From Bacteroidota bacterium (GTDB lineage: Bacteria; Bacteroidota; Bacteroidia; Cytophagales; Cytophagaceae), in NCBI GenBank assembly GCA_023428135.1, contig JAEYZG010000064.1, positions 62,001 to 126,000 of the forward strand: a DNA stretch of 64,000 nt, in the 5' to 3' direction. The position numbers were made by a program, and so were the translations under genes. The notes beneath the pieces are model-generated. The model saw only the letters and a program-made list of their open reading frames with translations. It had not been told where the DNA came from and made no database searches. Positions 8,424-18,034 of this stretch are shown piece by piece (the stretch's first letter is position 1; every line of letters starts with the position of its first letter).

Positions 8424-9149
8424 ATGTTTAGAGAAAGTCGGGAATCAAGAAATATTCCATCATCAGGCGGTTATGAAGGAAGAGGACCGGTAGTAATAAA
8501 ACGGATTTCATGGGGAGCTATCATTGCAGGTGTAGTAGTCGCTTTGGTGTTTCAAATGGTTTTTAGTTTATTAGGTCTGGGTATAGGAATAGGAGCCATA
8601 AATCCTATGGAGGCAAATCCTATGGAAGGGTTAGGTGCAGGTGCGGTGATATGGTGGGTTGCTAGTATGCTTATTTCTTTATTTTTGGGTGGCTATGTTG
8701 CGGGAAGACTCGCTGGTATGCCTAGGAATGAAGAAGGGATTGCACATGGCGTACTGACCTGGTCTGTATTTACTTTATTTAGTTTTTTCCTATTAACAAC
8801 AACAATTGGAGGTGCATTTAATGTTGTAGGAAATACGTTAAGTAAATCTTTATCCATTGCCGGACAACAAAATATAAATCCAACGGAAGTTAAAGAAAAA
8901 ATATCACAGGAATTAGACCAAAGAGGTATTACTAAAGAAGGAATTCAGGAGCAAGTTCAGAGCCCAGAGAATAGACAAAAAGCGGAAGAAATATCTACGG
9001 TTGCATCTAAGGCAGGAATCTTTGGCGCGATCGGACTAATTTTAGGCGGTATTTCAGCTGCTTTGGGAGGTATGACGGGAAGACCAAAACATTTGCTGGA
9101 AGATGTTAAAGTTCCGGTTAAAGAACGTGTTTATGTAACAAATAAATAA
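8424..9149 (+). CDS. Multi-pass membrane protein, PhnA-like/YrzE-like
   Basis: A 241-residue protein with a Gly/Arg-rich cytoplasmic head (to residue 30), then membrane helices near residues 32-55 (WGAIIAGVVVALVFQMVFSL), 70-95 (VIWWVASMLISLFLGGYVAG), 105-132 and a last one near 195-220 (GIFGAIGLILGGISAALGG). A charged loop with KEKISQELDQRG separates helices three and four. The pattern fits a broad group of bacterial membrane proteins sometimes labelled PhnA-like; the function is not known. It is a single gene with repeat DNA on both sides. Confidence 0.65.
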   Translation: MFRESRESRNIPSSGGYEGRGPVVIKRISWGAIIAGVVVALVFQMVFSLLGLGIGIGAINPMEANPMEGLGAGAVIWWVASMLISLFLGGYVAGRLAGMPRNEEGIAHGVLTWSVFTLFSFFLLTTTIGGAFNVVGNTLSKSLSIAGQQNINPTEVKEKISQELDQRGITKEGIQEQVQSPENRQKAEEISTVASKAGIFGAIGLILGGISAALGGMTGRPKHLLEDVKVPVKERVYVTNK

Positions 9150-9236
9150 AGAGTACTATAAAAGATGAAATGTAGGACGAAAGAATCTTACTTAAGTTTA
9201 TTCTGTTCACGGTTATACTTCTTGGAATGTGGCCAT

Positions 9237-9310
9237 GTTCTGTCTTCCTGACAGAACCATAAAAATGCGGAGCATTACCGGAGCATTACCTTGGACTAAA
9301 GGAAGAAAGA
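9237..9310 (+). repeat. Dispersed repeat A, copy 2
   Basis: GTTCTGTC-TTCC-TGACAGAAC hairpin (9237-9257) followed by ATAAAAATGCGGAGCATTAC. GGAGCATTACC is duplicated in tandem here, unlike in the other copies. Only the 5' part of the repeat is present. Confidence 0.65.
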
Positions 9311-9410
9311 TGTAGGAGTTTGGTGGTTTTATGATTTCCCTGATCCTTCTCAAGTTTATACGTTGCGTTTGATCAAGTATAGGACTCAAAGTTCAAGTAC
9401 TCATTAAACA

Positions 9411-9440
9411 AAATAGCCCCGATAAAACGGGGCTATTTTT
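9411..9440. terminator. Bidirectional hairpin terminator
   Basis: AGCCCCG-ATAAAA-CGGGGCT followed by ATTTTTG on the + strand and ATTTTGTTT on the minus strand. It lies 30 bases past the end of the minus-strand SprB adhesin gene and probably ends that transcript. Confidence 0.75.
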
Positions 9441-9470
9441 GTATTTGGATAGAGGTCAGAAATGTTTATC

Positions 9471-12335
9471 CTATTGTTTTATGACAGTCTTATTCCAACT
9501 GTTTGTCGCTGTCGTGATTTTTATTTGATAAATCCCAGATTTACATTGCTCTAAAAATAACTCATTTCCTGAATTGAAATTATCTAACTGTAGTACCTTC
9601 GTACCATTTGCATTGTAGATTTCAATAGTAGCGGTATGGTCAGGAAAATGAATTTCTAATCGATTAGAAGCAGGGTTAGGAAATACTTTTACTTCTGCCA
9701 TCGCTTTAGAAGCATTGAATCCTAGAATAGGGGCTATGGCGATACAATCTGAAGTGTCTGCACAACCATCAACAGAAGTACCAATTACAGCATACATTCC
9801 TATATTGTTAACGGTAAATGTCGGGATGTCAGATTCCGCAACAATAGATTTTGTATCACAGTTATACCACTGAAAACGAACTACACCCTCTCCGGTAGCA
9901 TTTAAAACATTATCAGTATTCGTTAAGTTGACCTCAACAGTAGGGTATATGGTTAAATCCAATTCTACAATAGAATCACACCCGTTTTTACTTTTCAGCG
10001 TTTGGCTATAAATCCCAGACTCAGTGTAGGTATTGCCATTAGTCCATGTGTAACTACCACAAACTTCTTCTATCAGTCTGGTTTTAATAGTTTCAGGCTC
10101 ATTAACCGTTACATTTGCTGTAGTCTCACAAGAGTTATTATCTGTAACCGTCACCGTATACTTACCCGGCGATAAGCCGGTAGCCTTAACAGCAGTCCCC
10201 CCTGTAGGTGACCAAGAATAGAAGTAAGGAGCCGTACCACCAGTAGCGGATACAGTAGCTGATCCGTTGGCTCCACCATTACAAGACACATCCGTTTTAC
10301 TGGTTATGCTAGCCGATAAAGCCGTTGGTTGAACCAGTGTTACATTCGCTGTAGTCTCACAAGAATTATTATCTGTAACCGTCACCGTATACTTACCCGG
10401 CAATAAGCCAGTAGCCTTAACAGAAGTCCCCCCTGTAGGTGACCAAGAATAGAAGTAAGGAGCCGTACCACCGGTAGCGGATACTGTAGCAGATCCGTTG
10501 GATCCACCATTACAAGATACATCTGTTTGGCTGGTTATGCTAGCCGATAAAGCCGTTGGTTGAACCAGTGTTACATCTGCTGTAGTTTCACAAGAATTAT
10601 TATCCGTAACTGTCACCGTATACTTACCTGGCAATAAGCCAGTAGCCTTAACAGCAGTCCCCCCGGTAGGTGACCAAGAATAGAAGTAAGGAGCCGTACC
10701 ACCGGTAGCGGATACAGTAGCTGATCCGTTGGATCCACCATTACAAGACACATCCGTTTTACTGGTTATGCTAGCCGATAAAGGATTAGCAGGTTGTGTA
10801 AGAGTAGTAGATGCAGTTGCCGTACAATTGTTTCCGTCGGTGATAGTTACCGAATACGTTCCGGCAGCCAGACTGGTAATAGTATTAGATGCCGAAGATG
10901 TATTGCTTGTATTGGAACCATTATTCCATACAAAACTATAATTGACTTTTCCTTTTGTAGCTTCTACAGTAACGGATCCATTAGCCCCTCCATGACAAGC
11001 TAGATTAGTTTGAGCGATAACGGCGGCTTTCAGGGCACAACTAATCGTAAAGTTGAATGTAATATTTTCTGCTGTACCACCTTGTCCATCTGATACATCG
11101 AATTGAAAGTTGTCGGATATTGAAGGACTTCCGTCATGTACATAAACCACACTGCCGTCATTGATGTTCTGTTGAGAGAATTTATCACCGGTGGTTAGGT
11201 TTAGTCCGCCCACTTTAATTACACCGTGAGCAGGTAATGCATCAATGATATATTTGATATCTGCCGGATTTGTTTGTTCCGAATCAGTAAACTTCAGTTC
11301 AGATTGAGTAATCGTATGAGTAGCACCATTATTCAGAGAAGCACCTGTATTCGCCGATTTGATTGGAGCGGTATTGAGAATCAATGTTGTAAAACTTTTT
11401 TCATCGCCATAGCTTATGCCTGCATTATTGATAGCATAGGAACGGACAAAGTATTTGGTTCCGGCAGTAAGCCCGGTGATATTACTGGAAAAGATACCGT
11501 TACCATTGCCGATTTGTACTTTGTTGTTTGATATAGTAGGTGTCCCTGTGGTGTTGTACACAATTCCACGTTCGGTAACGGTTGCTCCACCATCATATAT
11601 GACATTCCCACCAAGGGTGGCAGAGGTGGCATTGAAGGTAGAAATAGAATTAGTGGTTATTGTTGGAGCAGAGCTGGCTGGAATAGCCGCACCAGTTTCA
11701 ATGTTATCAATTCTGAAGTTCTGGTAGGAGGTTCCGACCACAGTAAATTCTATTCTAATCTCATCTACATTATTAAATGCAGAAACACCAGAGAAGTTAT
11801 CGGTGTACCAGGTGGTTGGTATAAGGTCTGACCGGGTTAGGGTTGCACCAGGAACCATTGAGCCATTTCTATAGCCTATGTATTCGATATCCCAATCACC
11901 AAAGGCACCCAACGCTGCAACTTTTATACTTTTAAATGAAAACTCACTTCCGTCACTGGAGGCAAAAATTACCCTTTTGAGGTTTGCATTTGGAGTTGTT
12001 CCAATACCTTGAAGTAACATTATTGCATCTCCACTTATACTGGTTCCTGAAACCCTGGCAGTATGATCAGGATTCTCAGTTACAGAAGTAAAATTAAAAC
12101 ATTCAGCAGTTCCAGTAGCAGAACCTGTGCCTTGATTTAATTGTGTAATAGTAGTAAATACTCCATCAAAATTTGTCAAACCGATTTTTGGTGTACAAAC
12201 CGTTGTCGTAAGACTTTTTTCACTTTCAAAACTTGTGTAGCTGGTTTTTCCATTTGCTGTGCTGGTTGCAGAATAGGTAAAACATACTAAAAGTAAGAGA
12301 CTTGCTTTGCGTAATAATCGTAAAGTTTTAATCAT
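9471..12335 (-). CDS. SprB-repeat surface adhesin with T9SS tail
   Basis: A 954-residue secreted protein. In order: signal peptide (1-27), a beta-sandwich-like N-terminal region with a discoidin/lectin-like look (about 40-220), a fibronectin-III-like domain (about 225-315), a cadherin-like domain (about 325-430, NDGSVVYVHDGSPSISDNF), then one divergent and three nearly identical SprB repeats (about 435-740, CNGGSNGSATVSATGG), an Ig-like segment and a C-terminal Por-secretion domain (VFPNPASNRLEIHF). SprB repeats are known from the mobile adhesin of gliding Flavobacteria, so a role in surface adhesion or gliding is likely but not proven. Transcribed against its neighbours and ends at a strong terminator. 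Confidence 0.88.
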   Translation of the reverse strand: MIKTLRLLRKASLLLLVCFTYSATSTANGKTSYTSFESEKSLTTTVCTPKIGLTNFDGVFTTITQLNQGTGSATGTAECFNFTSVTENPDHTARVSGTSISGDAIMLLQGIGTTPNANLKRVIFASSDGSEFSFKSIKVAALGAFGDWDIEYIGYRNGSMVPGATLTRSDLIPTTWYTDNFSGVSAFNNVDEIRIEFTVVGTSYQNFRIDNIETGAAIPASSAPTITTNSISTFNATSATLGGNVIYDGGATVTERGIVYNTTGTPTISNNKVQIGNGNGIFSSNITGLTAGTKYFVRSYAINNAGISYGDEKSFTTLILNTAPIKSANTGASLNNGATHTITQSELKFTDSEQTNPADIKYIIDALPAHGVIKVGGLNLTTGDKFSQQNINDGSVVYVHDGSPSISDNFQFDVSDGQGGTAENITFNFTISCALKAAVIAQTNLACHGGANGSVTVEATKGKVNYSFVWNNGSNTSNTSSASNTITSLAAGTYSVTITDGNNCTATASTTLTQPANPLSASITSKTDVSCNGGSNGSATVSATGGTAPYFYSWSPTGGTAVKATGLLPGKYTVTVTDNNSCETTADVTLVQPTALSASITSQTDVSCNGGSNGSATVSATGGTAPYFYSWSPTGGTSVKATGLLPGKYTVTVTDNNSCETTANVTLVQPTALSASITSKTDVSCNGGANGSATVSATGGTAPYFYSWSPTGGTAVKATGLSPGKYTVTVTDNNSCETTANVTVNEPETIKTRLIEEVCGSYTWTNGNTYTESGIYSQTLKSKNGCDSIVELDLTIYPTVEVNLTNTDNVLNATGEGVVRFQWYNCDTKSIVAESDIPTFTVNNIGMYAVIGTSVDGCADTSDCIAIAPILGFNASKAMAEVKVFPNPASNRLEIHFPDHTATIEIYNANGTKVLQLDNFNSGNELFLEQCKSGIYQIKITTATNSWNKTVIKQ
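10111..10803 (-). repeat. Three 231-bp tandem repeats encoding SprB modules
   Basis: Units start at 10111, 10342 and 10573, giving an exact 231-bp (77-codon) period. The units differ at few positions, which points to recent duplication or ongoing homogenisation. Slippage or recombination here would lengthen or shorten the adhesin without changing the frame. Confidence 0.85.
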
Positions 12336-13077
12336 ATAATATATTTGTGTGAATGTTCCGGTAAAACTGAATCGTGATTTCCTATTGATTTTTCGATATG
12401 AAAACCTGAATTAATCTTTTGAATTTTTCGCTTCTGTACAAATTGGTGGATGCGGGTAACGCAGTTTTTGAATAAACTGTTCTATTCTGGAATCCCCTTT
12501 TTTTTCTAAGTACACAGTACTCTGACTTTCAATATATTTCGTGCGACAATTTAAAACCCGGAAGGACTCTTGGAATGCTGGTTCTTTATAGGTGTAGTGC
12601 GGCCATTAATAGCTTGTTGGTCAGCTGTTAATCTCAATAATTCTTCATGATTTACTTTTGTTTCTGTTAATTCATGATGTCAGAAACATATGCTGTCTAC
12701 GTCTGCAATTTGTAAAGGTTTGAGAATATGTTTTTTAGATAGATGCAAGAAATAAACTCTAAATAAGCGAGAGGGAGAAATTATTTTTCTAGTGATTTTC
12801 AGTTAGTTGGAAAGAGGGAAGTAAAGCAAAGGAGATAAAAACTGTTTATTTGTGAATGGGAAATTTGATTACATTTATAATAACGCCGTAGAGGATATGA
12901 TCGTGGAGAATCAGGAAGATTATTGGCTTTGTTCAGAAGAGATTAATTGAGATAGAGTTCTTGAGGTAGGGAAACTGTTTGATATGGTATAGAAGGTATT
13001 TTGAAGAGGAGAGAGGATAGTAGAACACACGATATAAATGCGCGCCAGCTGACGCTAGGTGTAATCGGTTGGCATAC
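12336..13077. other. Intergenic region with little recognisable content
   Basis: No convincing gene. On the minus strand a 40-codon frame without ATG ends with the residues NQHSKSPSGF near 12560 and may be a coding remnant. At the right end (13021-13074) lies a hairpin-prone stretch ATGCGCGCCAGCTGACGCTA followed by GTTGGC, related to the motif seen upstream of other accessory genes. Confidence 0.4.
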
Positions 13078-13209
13078 GTGTTAAAAAATTACGAAGCTCA
13101 TTGGGAAGAGAAGGAAAATGGAGGATATTATGGAATTCAAATTAAATTGGATAATTATAAAATTGAAGAAAGTGATAAGGTAAAAGTCAAGGAGATATAT
13201 TTAAGATGA
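13078..13209 (+). CDS. Short upstream ORF coupled to the YwqK-like gene
   Basis: A GTG-initiated 43-residue frame (ending VKVKEIYLR) whose TGA overlaps the ATG of the next gene (ATGA at 13206-13209), the usual sign of translational coupling. It begins just after the GTTGGC boundary. It could be a real small gene or the 3' end of a larger gene whose head was replaced. Confidence 0.4.
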   Translation: MLKNYEAHWEEKENGGYYGIQIKLDNYKIEESDKVKVKEIYLR

Positions 13210-13767
13210 AAATGAGCAAGTATGTATTCTTGGCTTTAATTGTATTATCAATTAATGTTTATTCTCAAAGATTAGAAAATCATTTGGGTATAGGTTTTGG
13301 AACTTTAGAAAAGGGATTTAAAAATGGTTCATGGTTATACTATTATTCTAATAACAGGAAAGAAATTAAGTATAAAGTAAATTATCTTAATGATACGATA
13401 ATAGGTGAAGTACTTGGTTATTGGGAAAATGGCGGATTAAAATTCTCTTGTCGATATGAAAAAGGAAAGATAAACGGAACCGTTTGTTTTTATAATTTGA
13501 AAGGAAGCCTACTTATAAAAGCACAATTTGTTGATAATATTCTTGAAGGAAAACTTTATGAATATTATGATAGCAGAAGGTTGAAGAAAGAACTATTATT
13601 TGACAAAGGAAAATTAAATGGATTATCTTCTGCTTTTTATGATAGAAGTATGAATAACATACTGTGTTGTAATCGGAAAATAACAATGCACAGTTTTCGG
13701 TAATCAGGAATGCACAGTTTTTGGCAACAATAGTGCACAACTGGAGGCAAATATAAAAGGGATAATT

Positions 13768-14519
13768 TTAGTCTTCAAGAAAAGATTTTCTATTTTTCAT
13801 TCGGTAGCTTTTTCCCGATAAGTTTATGATCTCACATCTATAAAGCAACCTGTCTAAAAGAGCCGTTGCCAAAACTTCGTCATCAAGCATTTTCGCCCAT
13901 TCTGCAGGCATTTTGTTAGTGGTTATTATGAAGGAGGTATTTTCATAGAGCTGGTTTATAAAATTGAACAACGCCACTGCCTGTGTCTTTTCTACCGGGA
14001 AGAGCATAATATCATCAATCACTATTAGATTAGCCTTTGATAGTTTTCTGTATTCAGCTAATGCAGTACGTGTTACATCTTTCATTTTAAGCATATTGGT
14101 TATATCCTCCATTGTTCTGAAGTATGCTTTATACCCTTTCTGTACTGCATCTGCACATAAACCTGAAGCAATGAAAGTCTTACCGGTCCCAGAAGGCCCC
14201 ATAAGCATTATATTGTATATTTGGTCAAGCCAGTTTAGTTCTCTAAGTTGATTTAAGCGTGTTTGAGGCAGTCCGTTTTCAGAGGTATGATCATAGTTGC
14301 CAAGGTTATTATTTCTTGGTAACTGAGCTGATTTTAAGCGTTTAGCCGTATCGTTTTCATGTCTGTGATCTGCCTCTGATTTTAACAGATGAAGAGTATA
14401 TTCCATTAGGCCATAGCCGTTCTTTTCTGCCTTGTCAATAATAGCATCGATGTTCTTGCTTATTCCTGCTATTTTAAACTGCTTCAGTAATGAATAATTT
14501 GCTGTTTGTTAATATTCAT
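13768..14519 (-). pseudogene. istB: IstB-like ATPase, frameshifted near its start
   Basis: The intact part (13768-14406, 212 residues) is an AAA+ IS21 helper ATPase with Walker A GPSGTGKT and Walker B LIVIDDI. A normal-looking start MNINKQQIIHY is found at 14519, but its frame ends within eleven codons; continuing in the other frame (LKQFKIAGISKNIDAIIDKA) leads straight into the ATPase. A single-base indel near 14486 explains this. Translation from the internal ATG 14406 might still make a shortened protein. Confidence 0.8.
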
Positions 14520-14593
14520 GATGGTGTTTTTGTTTTTTTTACAATTATAGTAACTGTCAGGAGGGGAATGCTCTGCGTCCCCTCCCAAGGAGA

Positions 14594-16162
14594 TTAATTA
14601 TTATTGAAGATTGATTGATAATCGTTAATAGAGCTCTTTTCGGGCTCTTTAAAGGCATCTTCAATTAATTTTCCGTTAAGTGGATTAAGTGATACTATGC
14701 GCGCTCCCTCAGCTTCATTTTGACGTTCTGTTTGCAGATAATGCGCTATTATGGCCTTAAAGTCTATTGCACTGGTTATTTTATTCTCAACGCAGTAGTC
14801 CATAGCCTTTTGCAACAGTACTGTTTCCGTTGATTGTATAGTGTCTCTGATTATTATCAGTTGATCTCTGATATAGCGGGGCTTATCGGTTTTAATGAGG
14901 TTAAGCCAGTTCTTCCCCTGAACAGGATCTGGAAGTAGTATGGCTAGCTGATCTATCATTTCATTAATAGCAGACGATTTATCTCTTTTATGGTCAGTAT
15001 TAAAGACTTTAAGCCCTTTTCCAGTCACTGTTTTATGTCGGCAAAGCTCTGTTCCATTTTGATCAAAAATGATTAGAATATCGGCTTCAGTATATACAGA
15101 CACCGCTGTTCCACGGCCTTTATAACTGCCTAATGGAAGTGAGTATAAGTTAGACTTATATGAGATGCTGTTATCCTTGCGAACTGTGTAAACAGATGCC
15201 AAGGGAGCTGCTTTAGGCACATGTGCCAGATGAGGCTTTAAAAAGTCTTTTTCAATGATCCACTAGCCATAAGGAGCCTTTTGAGTAAAAGCATGAGGTA
15301 ACAGGTTGGCTGTGCGACCTAACCACCCCGTAGCTTCATCATTGAGGGTTTCTATATTGTAAAAAGTACGGTTGTAGAGAAAATTCTGCTTTACGTACTT
15401 AACTACATTTTCTACTTTCCCTTTACTTTCAGGATCAGATTTACGGCAAAAATGTACAGTAAATGGCTTTGAGGATGTGTAGGATCTGAAAACATTGGTA
15501 AGGATAATTTCTCCTGCATTCTCGCTTACTATAAATACTTTATCCTGGTCATAGACAATCTCATCCGGTACTCCTTGTATATAATCAAATGCCAGCTCAT
15601 GTGCTTTAACTGCCAACTCTGCAGTAAAGCATTGATCTGTAAACCATACAAACTTGTATCTGGAACGGGACAAAACAAAAGTAAAAAAGAATACCTTGAC
15701 CCTCTTTCCGGCTGAGGTACGCATGTTGTACTCTCCAAAATCAACTTGTGCTTGTTTTCCATAAGCACACTCCTCCACAGGATGATATTGTCTATCTGGC
15801 TTGATTCTCGGAAGGTTATACTTATCTCGTACCCAATGTACAAAGTTAAATACTGTCTTCTGGCTTACTTGAGGAAAATCAGGACAACATTCCTTAAGCC
15901 AGTCATGCATCTGGGCTGCTGAAGTGTCCTGGAACCGTTCTAAACGATCCTTGACAAAATTTTCATATGGTAGTAATACTTTTTTGCGGTCAACCTGCTC
16001 TATAAGAAAGGCTTCGTATTCCTGCTCTGACATAGAGAGGTATCTTGCAACAGTGCGGCGATTCAGGACAAGATATTGGCTAATTTTAGAGGTCGAATAC
16101 CCCTCTCGTGACATTCGGTGAACTTCGTGATACATCATCAATTTGGCTAAATACACATTCAT
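14594..16162 (-). pseudogene. istA: IstA-like transposase with internal stop
   Basis: The frame from 16162 to 14594 would encode 521 residues, the normal IstA size, but TAG at 15263-15265 interrupts it after 299 codons (…TQKAPYG-stop-WIIEKDF). The N-terminal part carries the helix-turn-helix and the integrase core with acidic residues in AQVDFGEY, DEIVYDQDKV and DPESKGKVENVV. The rest resumes in the same frame (annotators may start it at GTG 15220). The C-terminal beta-barrel part is thus lost unless the stop is read through. Reading order istA then istB is the standard IS21 arrangement. Confidence 0.85.
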
Positions 16163-16617
16163 TTACTCGTCGTTTTTTTTCTTTCGACGAAAGTAGCTTA
16201 CCTGTGCATTCTTGTTGCCAATTTCTGTGCACTCTTATTTTCCGAAAACTGTGCAGTTTTGTTTTCCGACTACATGTGTAAAGGAGAATTTCTAAATGGT
16301 ATTAGGAATGGTAGTTATGTTTATTATTCAAATAAAGGTATGATGATAGAAGAAACTTTTAGACATGATACAGCAGTGAGTAATAGAAAAACATATAATA
16401 AAGGTGAAATGGTTTTTGAAGAAATATTAAATATATCAGAAAATAGATATGATAAGTGTAATGAAATCAAAAATGGGAAAGTAGTTAAAAGTGTTCCGAT
16501 ATTGAAAGATGATACTAGATTTATTTATGGGGATTTTTTAGAAATACCAAGATTGCCTTGGTGGTAAAGCCTCTCTTCTGTGGGAAGTCTGGTTAACCCT
16601 GGTAGAAGTCCTGGTTA

Positions 16618-16862
16618 CACAGGCTTAAGTTTTTTAACTTAAGCCTACAAATGAGAGCAAGTCTATTGACTTGCGGGTTATAATGAGGAAAAAGAAAAAT
16701 CAAATACACATTTTGATAAATGGCCCCGATTAAAAGGAGGGGCTATTTTTGTATTTGGGCTAAGACAGTTGATAAAATAGAGTTTAATGGATAATAGTCC
16801 GCAAGTTATAAACTTGCTTACATTTGTGTGGGTTGAAGTCAGATAGACTTCAACCAGAGGGG
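16618..16862 (+). mobile_element. Mini REP element without transposase
   Basis: Within 245 bases it has the left palindromes (16621-16646 and GCAAGTCTATTGACTTGC at 16657-16674), a terminator hairpin GGCCCCGAT..GGAGGGGCT with a T run (about 16722-16750), a worn copy of the last RAYT codons (16775-16796) and the right palindromes (GCAAGTTATAAACTTGC 16801-16817, TTGAAGTCAGATAGACTTCA 16833-16853). It is an internally deleted relative of the 7251-8018 element. Confidence 0.75.
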
Positions 16863-16868
16863 GACTTT

Positions 16869-17048
16869 ATGGGAGGACCTGAAACAACACTTGATGAAAT
16901 TGCTTTTAATTTTTACACAAAGAATTCTAAGGAATTTGCTTTTAAAATAGTAAGTGACACAACTTATTTATACAGTACTATTGGTGATGAAGAAGCAGGA
17001 GAACCTGAACAACTTGATAAAATTCAGTATAAACTCGTAAGGCAATGA
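16869..17048 (+). pseudogene. 3' gene fragment after the mini REP element
   Basis: About 60 codons (GGPETTLDEIAFNFYTKNSK to the stop) look like real coding sequence, but the frame runs upstream directly into the right REP palindromes. The true 5' part is missing, apparently cut off by the mini element. No family recognised. Confidence 0.5.
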
Positions 17049-17064
17049 TAGAAACCAGTCAGAT

Positions 17065-17661
17065 ATGACAACAGAAGAAAGAAAGATATTAGCAACTCAA
17101 TCTATCATATGGATAGGAGACCTTTCAGACGACTGCACAGCTAACTGGGCTGGACTTATGTTACGAGCAGAGTGGATGGATGAAGGCTATTGGTGGTGGG
17201 CAGTATATGATATAAAGAAAGATGCGACAATCGATGACTCAAATAATTATACGGAAAGATTTATAGGTGGAGAAATCTCAAGACTAAAGGCAGAAAGCGT
17301 TGCTCAAGAGTATATCACCAGAATAACTACACGACAAGAGACTGCTAAGTATATAATTGGAGATACTTTTAAAATTTCGGGTCGTGGACTTGTCTTCGCT
17401 GGTTATATTACAGAAGGACTTGTTTCAATTGGTGACACAATAGAATTTATAGTATTTAGTACTTTATTTCAGAGAAGAATCATTGGGATAGAGGGCATAA
17501 CAAAATCACAACCAGACAAAATAAATACCGGATTGCTAATTGAGTGTTACAATGACGATGAAATTGATGAACTTAGAAATTGGAAACCCGACAATGTAGT
17601 TGCAGTTGTATATGCTTCATCTGCTCTCAGGCCTGTGTCTCCCGACCCGGAATCTTTTTAA
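17065..17661 (+). CDS. Small protein with EF-Tu domain-II-like segment
   Basis: A 198-residue protein. The N-terminal 90 residues are Trp-rich (EGYWWWAVYDI) and unknown. Residues about 99-185 (IGDTFKISGRGLVFAGYITE and GLVSIGDTIEF) strongly resemble the beta-barrel domain II of translation elongation factors such as EF-Tu, but no GTPase domain is present. Similar short proteins are annotated as hypothetical. It starts 16 bases after the preceding fragment, suggesting former co-transcription. Function unknown. Confidence 0.65.
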   Translation: MTTEERKILATQSIIWIGDLSDDCTANWAGLMLRAEWMDEGYWWWAVYDIKKDATIDDSNNYTERFIGGEISRLKAESVAQEYITRITTRQETAKYIIGDTFKISGRGLVFAGYITEGLVSIGDTIEFIVFSTLFQRRIIGIEGITKSQPDKINTGLLIECYNDDEIDELRNWKPDNVVAVVYASSALRPVSPDPESF

Positions 17662-17819
17662 TAGCGTGGTACTAAATAAGACGTGGGCACATTAATGATT
17701 GAGGAGGTAGACTATCTTCTCATCAATAATCCGTTAGGAGCAAATGGAATTTAGTTAAGCGATCTGAAGATTATCAGTGACGTTCTGCATCATTTTATTT
17801 GACGAGAGAACGTAGGTAT

Positions 17820-17985
17820 TCTTTTATAAAATAGATTGTTATGGTTAGTTGTGATGGATAGATTCGTTCTGTGAGCCTGGAGCAAGGGGAGGAGATAGTA
17901 TGATTATCTATTAGAATTGACTAATTTGGTTCATATAAATACTAAATATACTCACTTGATGCGCGTATATAAAAACTAAGAGGTC
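17820..17985 (+). repeat. Tail of repeat A joined to motif G
   Basis: Bases 17835-17893 match the tail of repeat A (GTTAGTTGTGATGGATAGAT, then a GC-rich end), and 17917-17985 hold motif G: CTAATTTGGTTCATATAAAT, then CTCACTTGATGCGCGTATAT. The same order is found at 27306-27540, so A and G can form one composite repeat. Confidence 0.6.
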
Positions 17986-18034
17986 AATGTAAGCCTGATA
18001 CAAGATCATTAAATTAAACAGATAAATAACAGAT

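Larger units (their letters stand above)
13668..16274 (-). mobile_element. IS21-family insertion sequence
   Basis: Left end TGTAATCGGAAAATAACAAT and inverted right end TGTAGTCGGAAAACAAAACT align well over the terminal region, and further internal GTGCACAG repeats follow on both sides, as is usual for IS21 multiple end repeats. A 5-bp direct repeat TGTGT flanks the element (13663-13667 and 16275-16279). It carries istA and istB on the minus strand, both damaged, so this copy is probably immobile by itself. Confidence 0.92.
13206..16567 (+). pseudogene. YwqK-like MORN-repeat protein split by IS21
   Basis: The 5' part (13206-13667) encodes a signal peptide (MKMSKYVFLALIVLSINVYS) and MORN/YwqK repeats of the form YENGGLKFSCRYEKGKINGT. 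The 3' part (16280-16567) continues the same repeats (CKGEFLNGIRNGSYVYYSNK) to a natural stop. Removing the IS21 element and one copy of its 5-bp TGTGT duplication restores one uninterrupted frame of 249 residues. The family (toxin-antitoxin system YwqK-type antitoxin by automatic annotation) is common in Bacteroidota; the function is unclear, and the signal peptide argues for an envelope location. The gene is inactivated by the insertion. Confidence 0.88.

Noticed and set aside
10111..10803. Regularly spaced repeats that could suggest a CRISPR array
   Set aside because: The units are 231 bp, contiguous, without spacers, and encode in-frame SprB modules.
10729..11727. Several + strand frames of 70-90 codons opposite the SprB gene
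   Set aside because: They lie wholly inside the adhesin gene in other frames and follow from its repeat structure.
15529..15843. A second frame of 104 codons within the IstA region
   Set aside because: It overlaps the clear integrase core in another frame and has no own motif.
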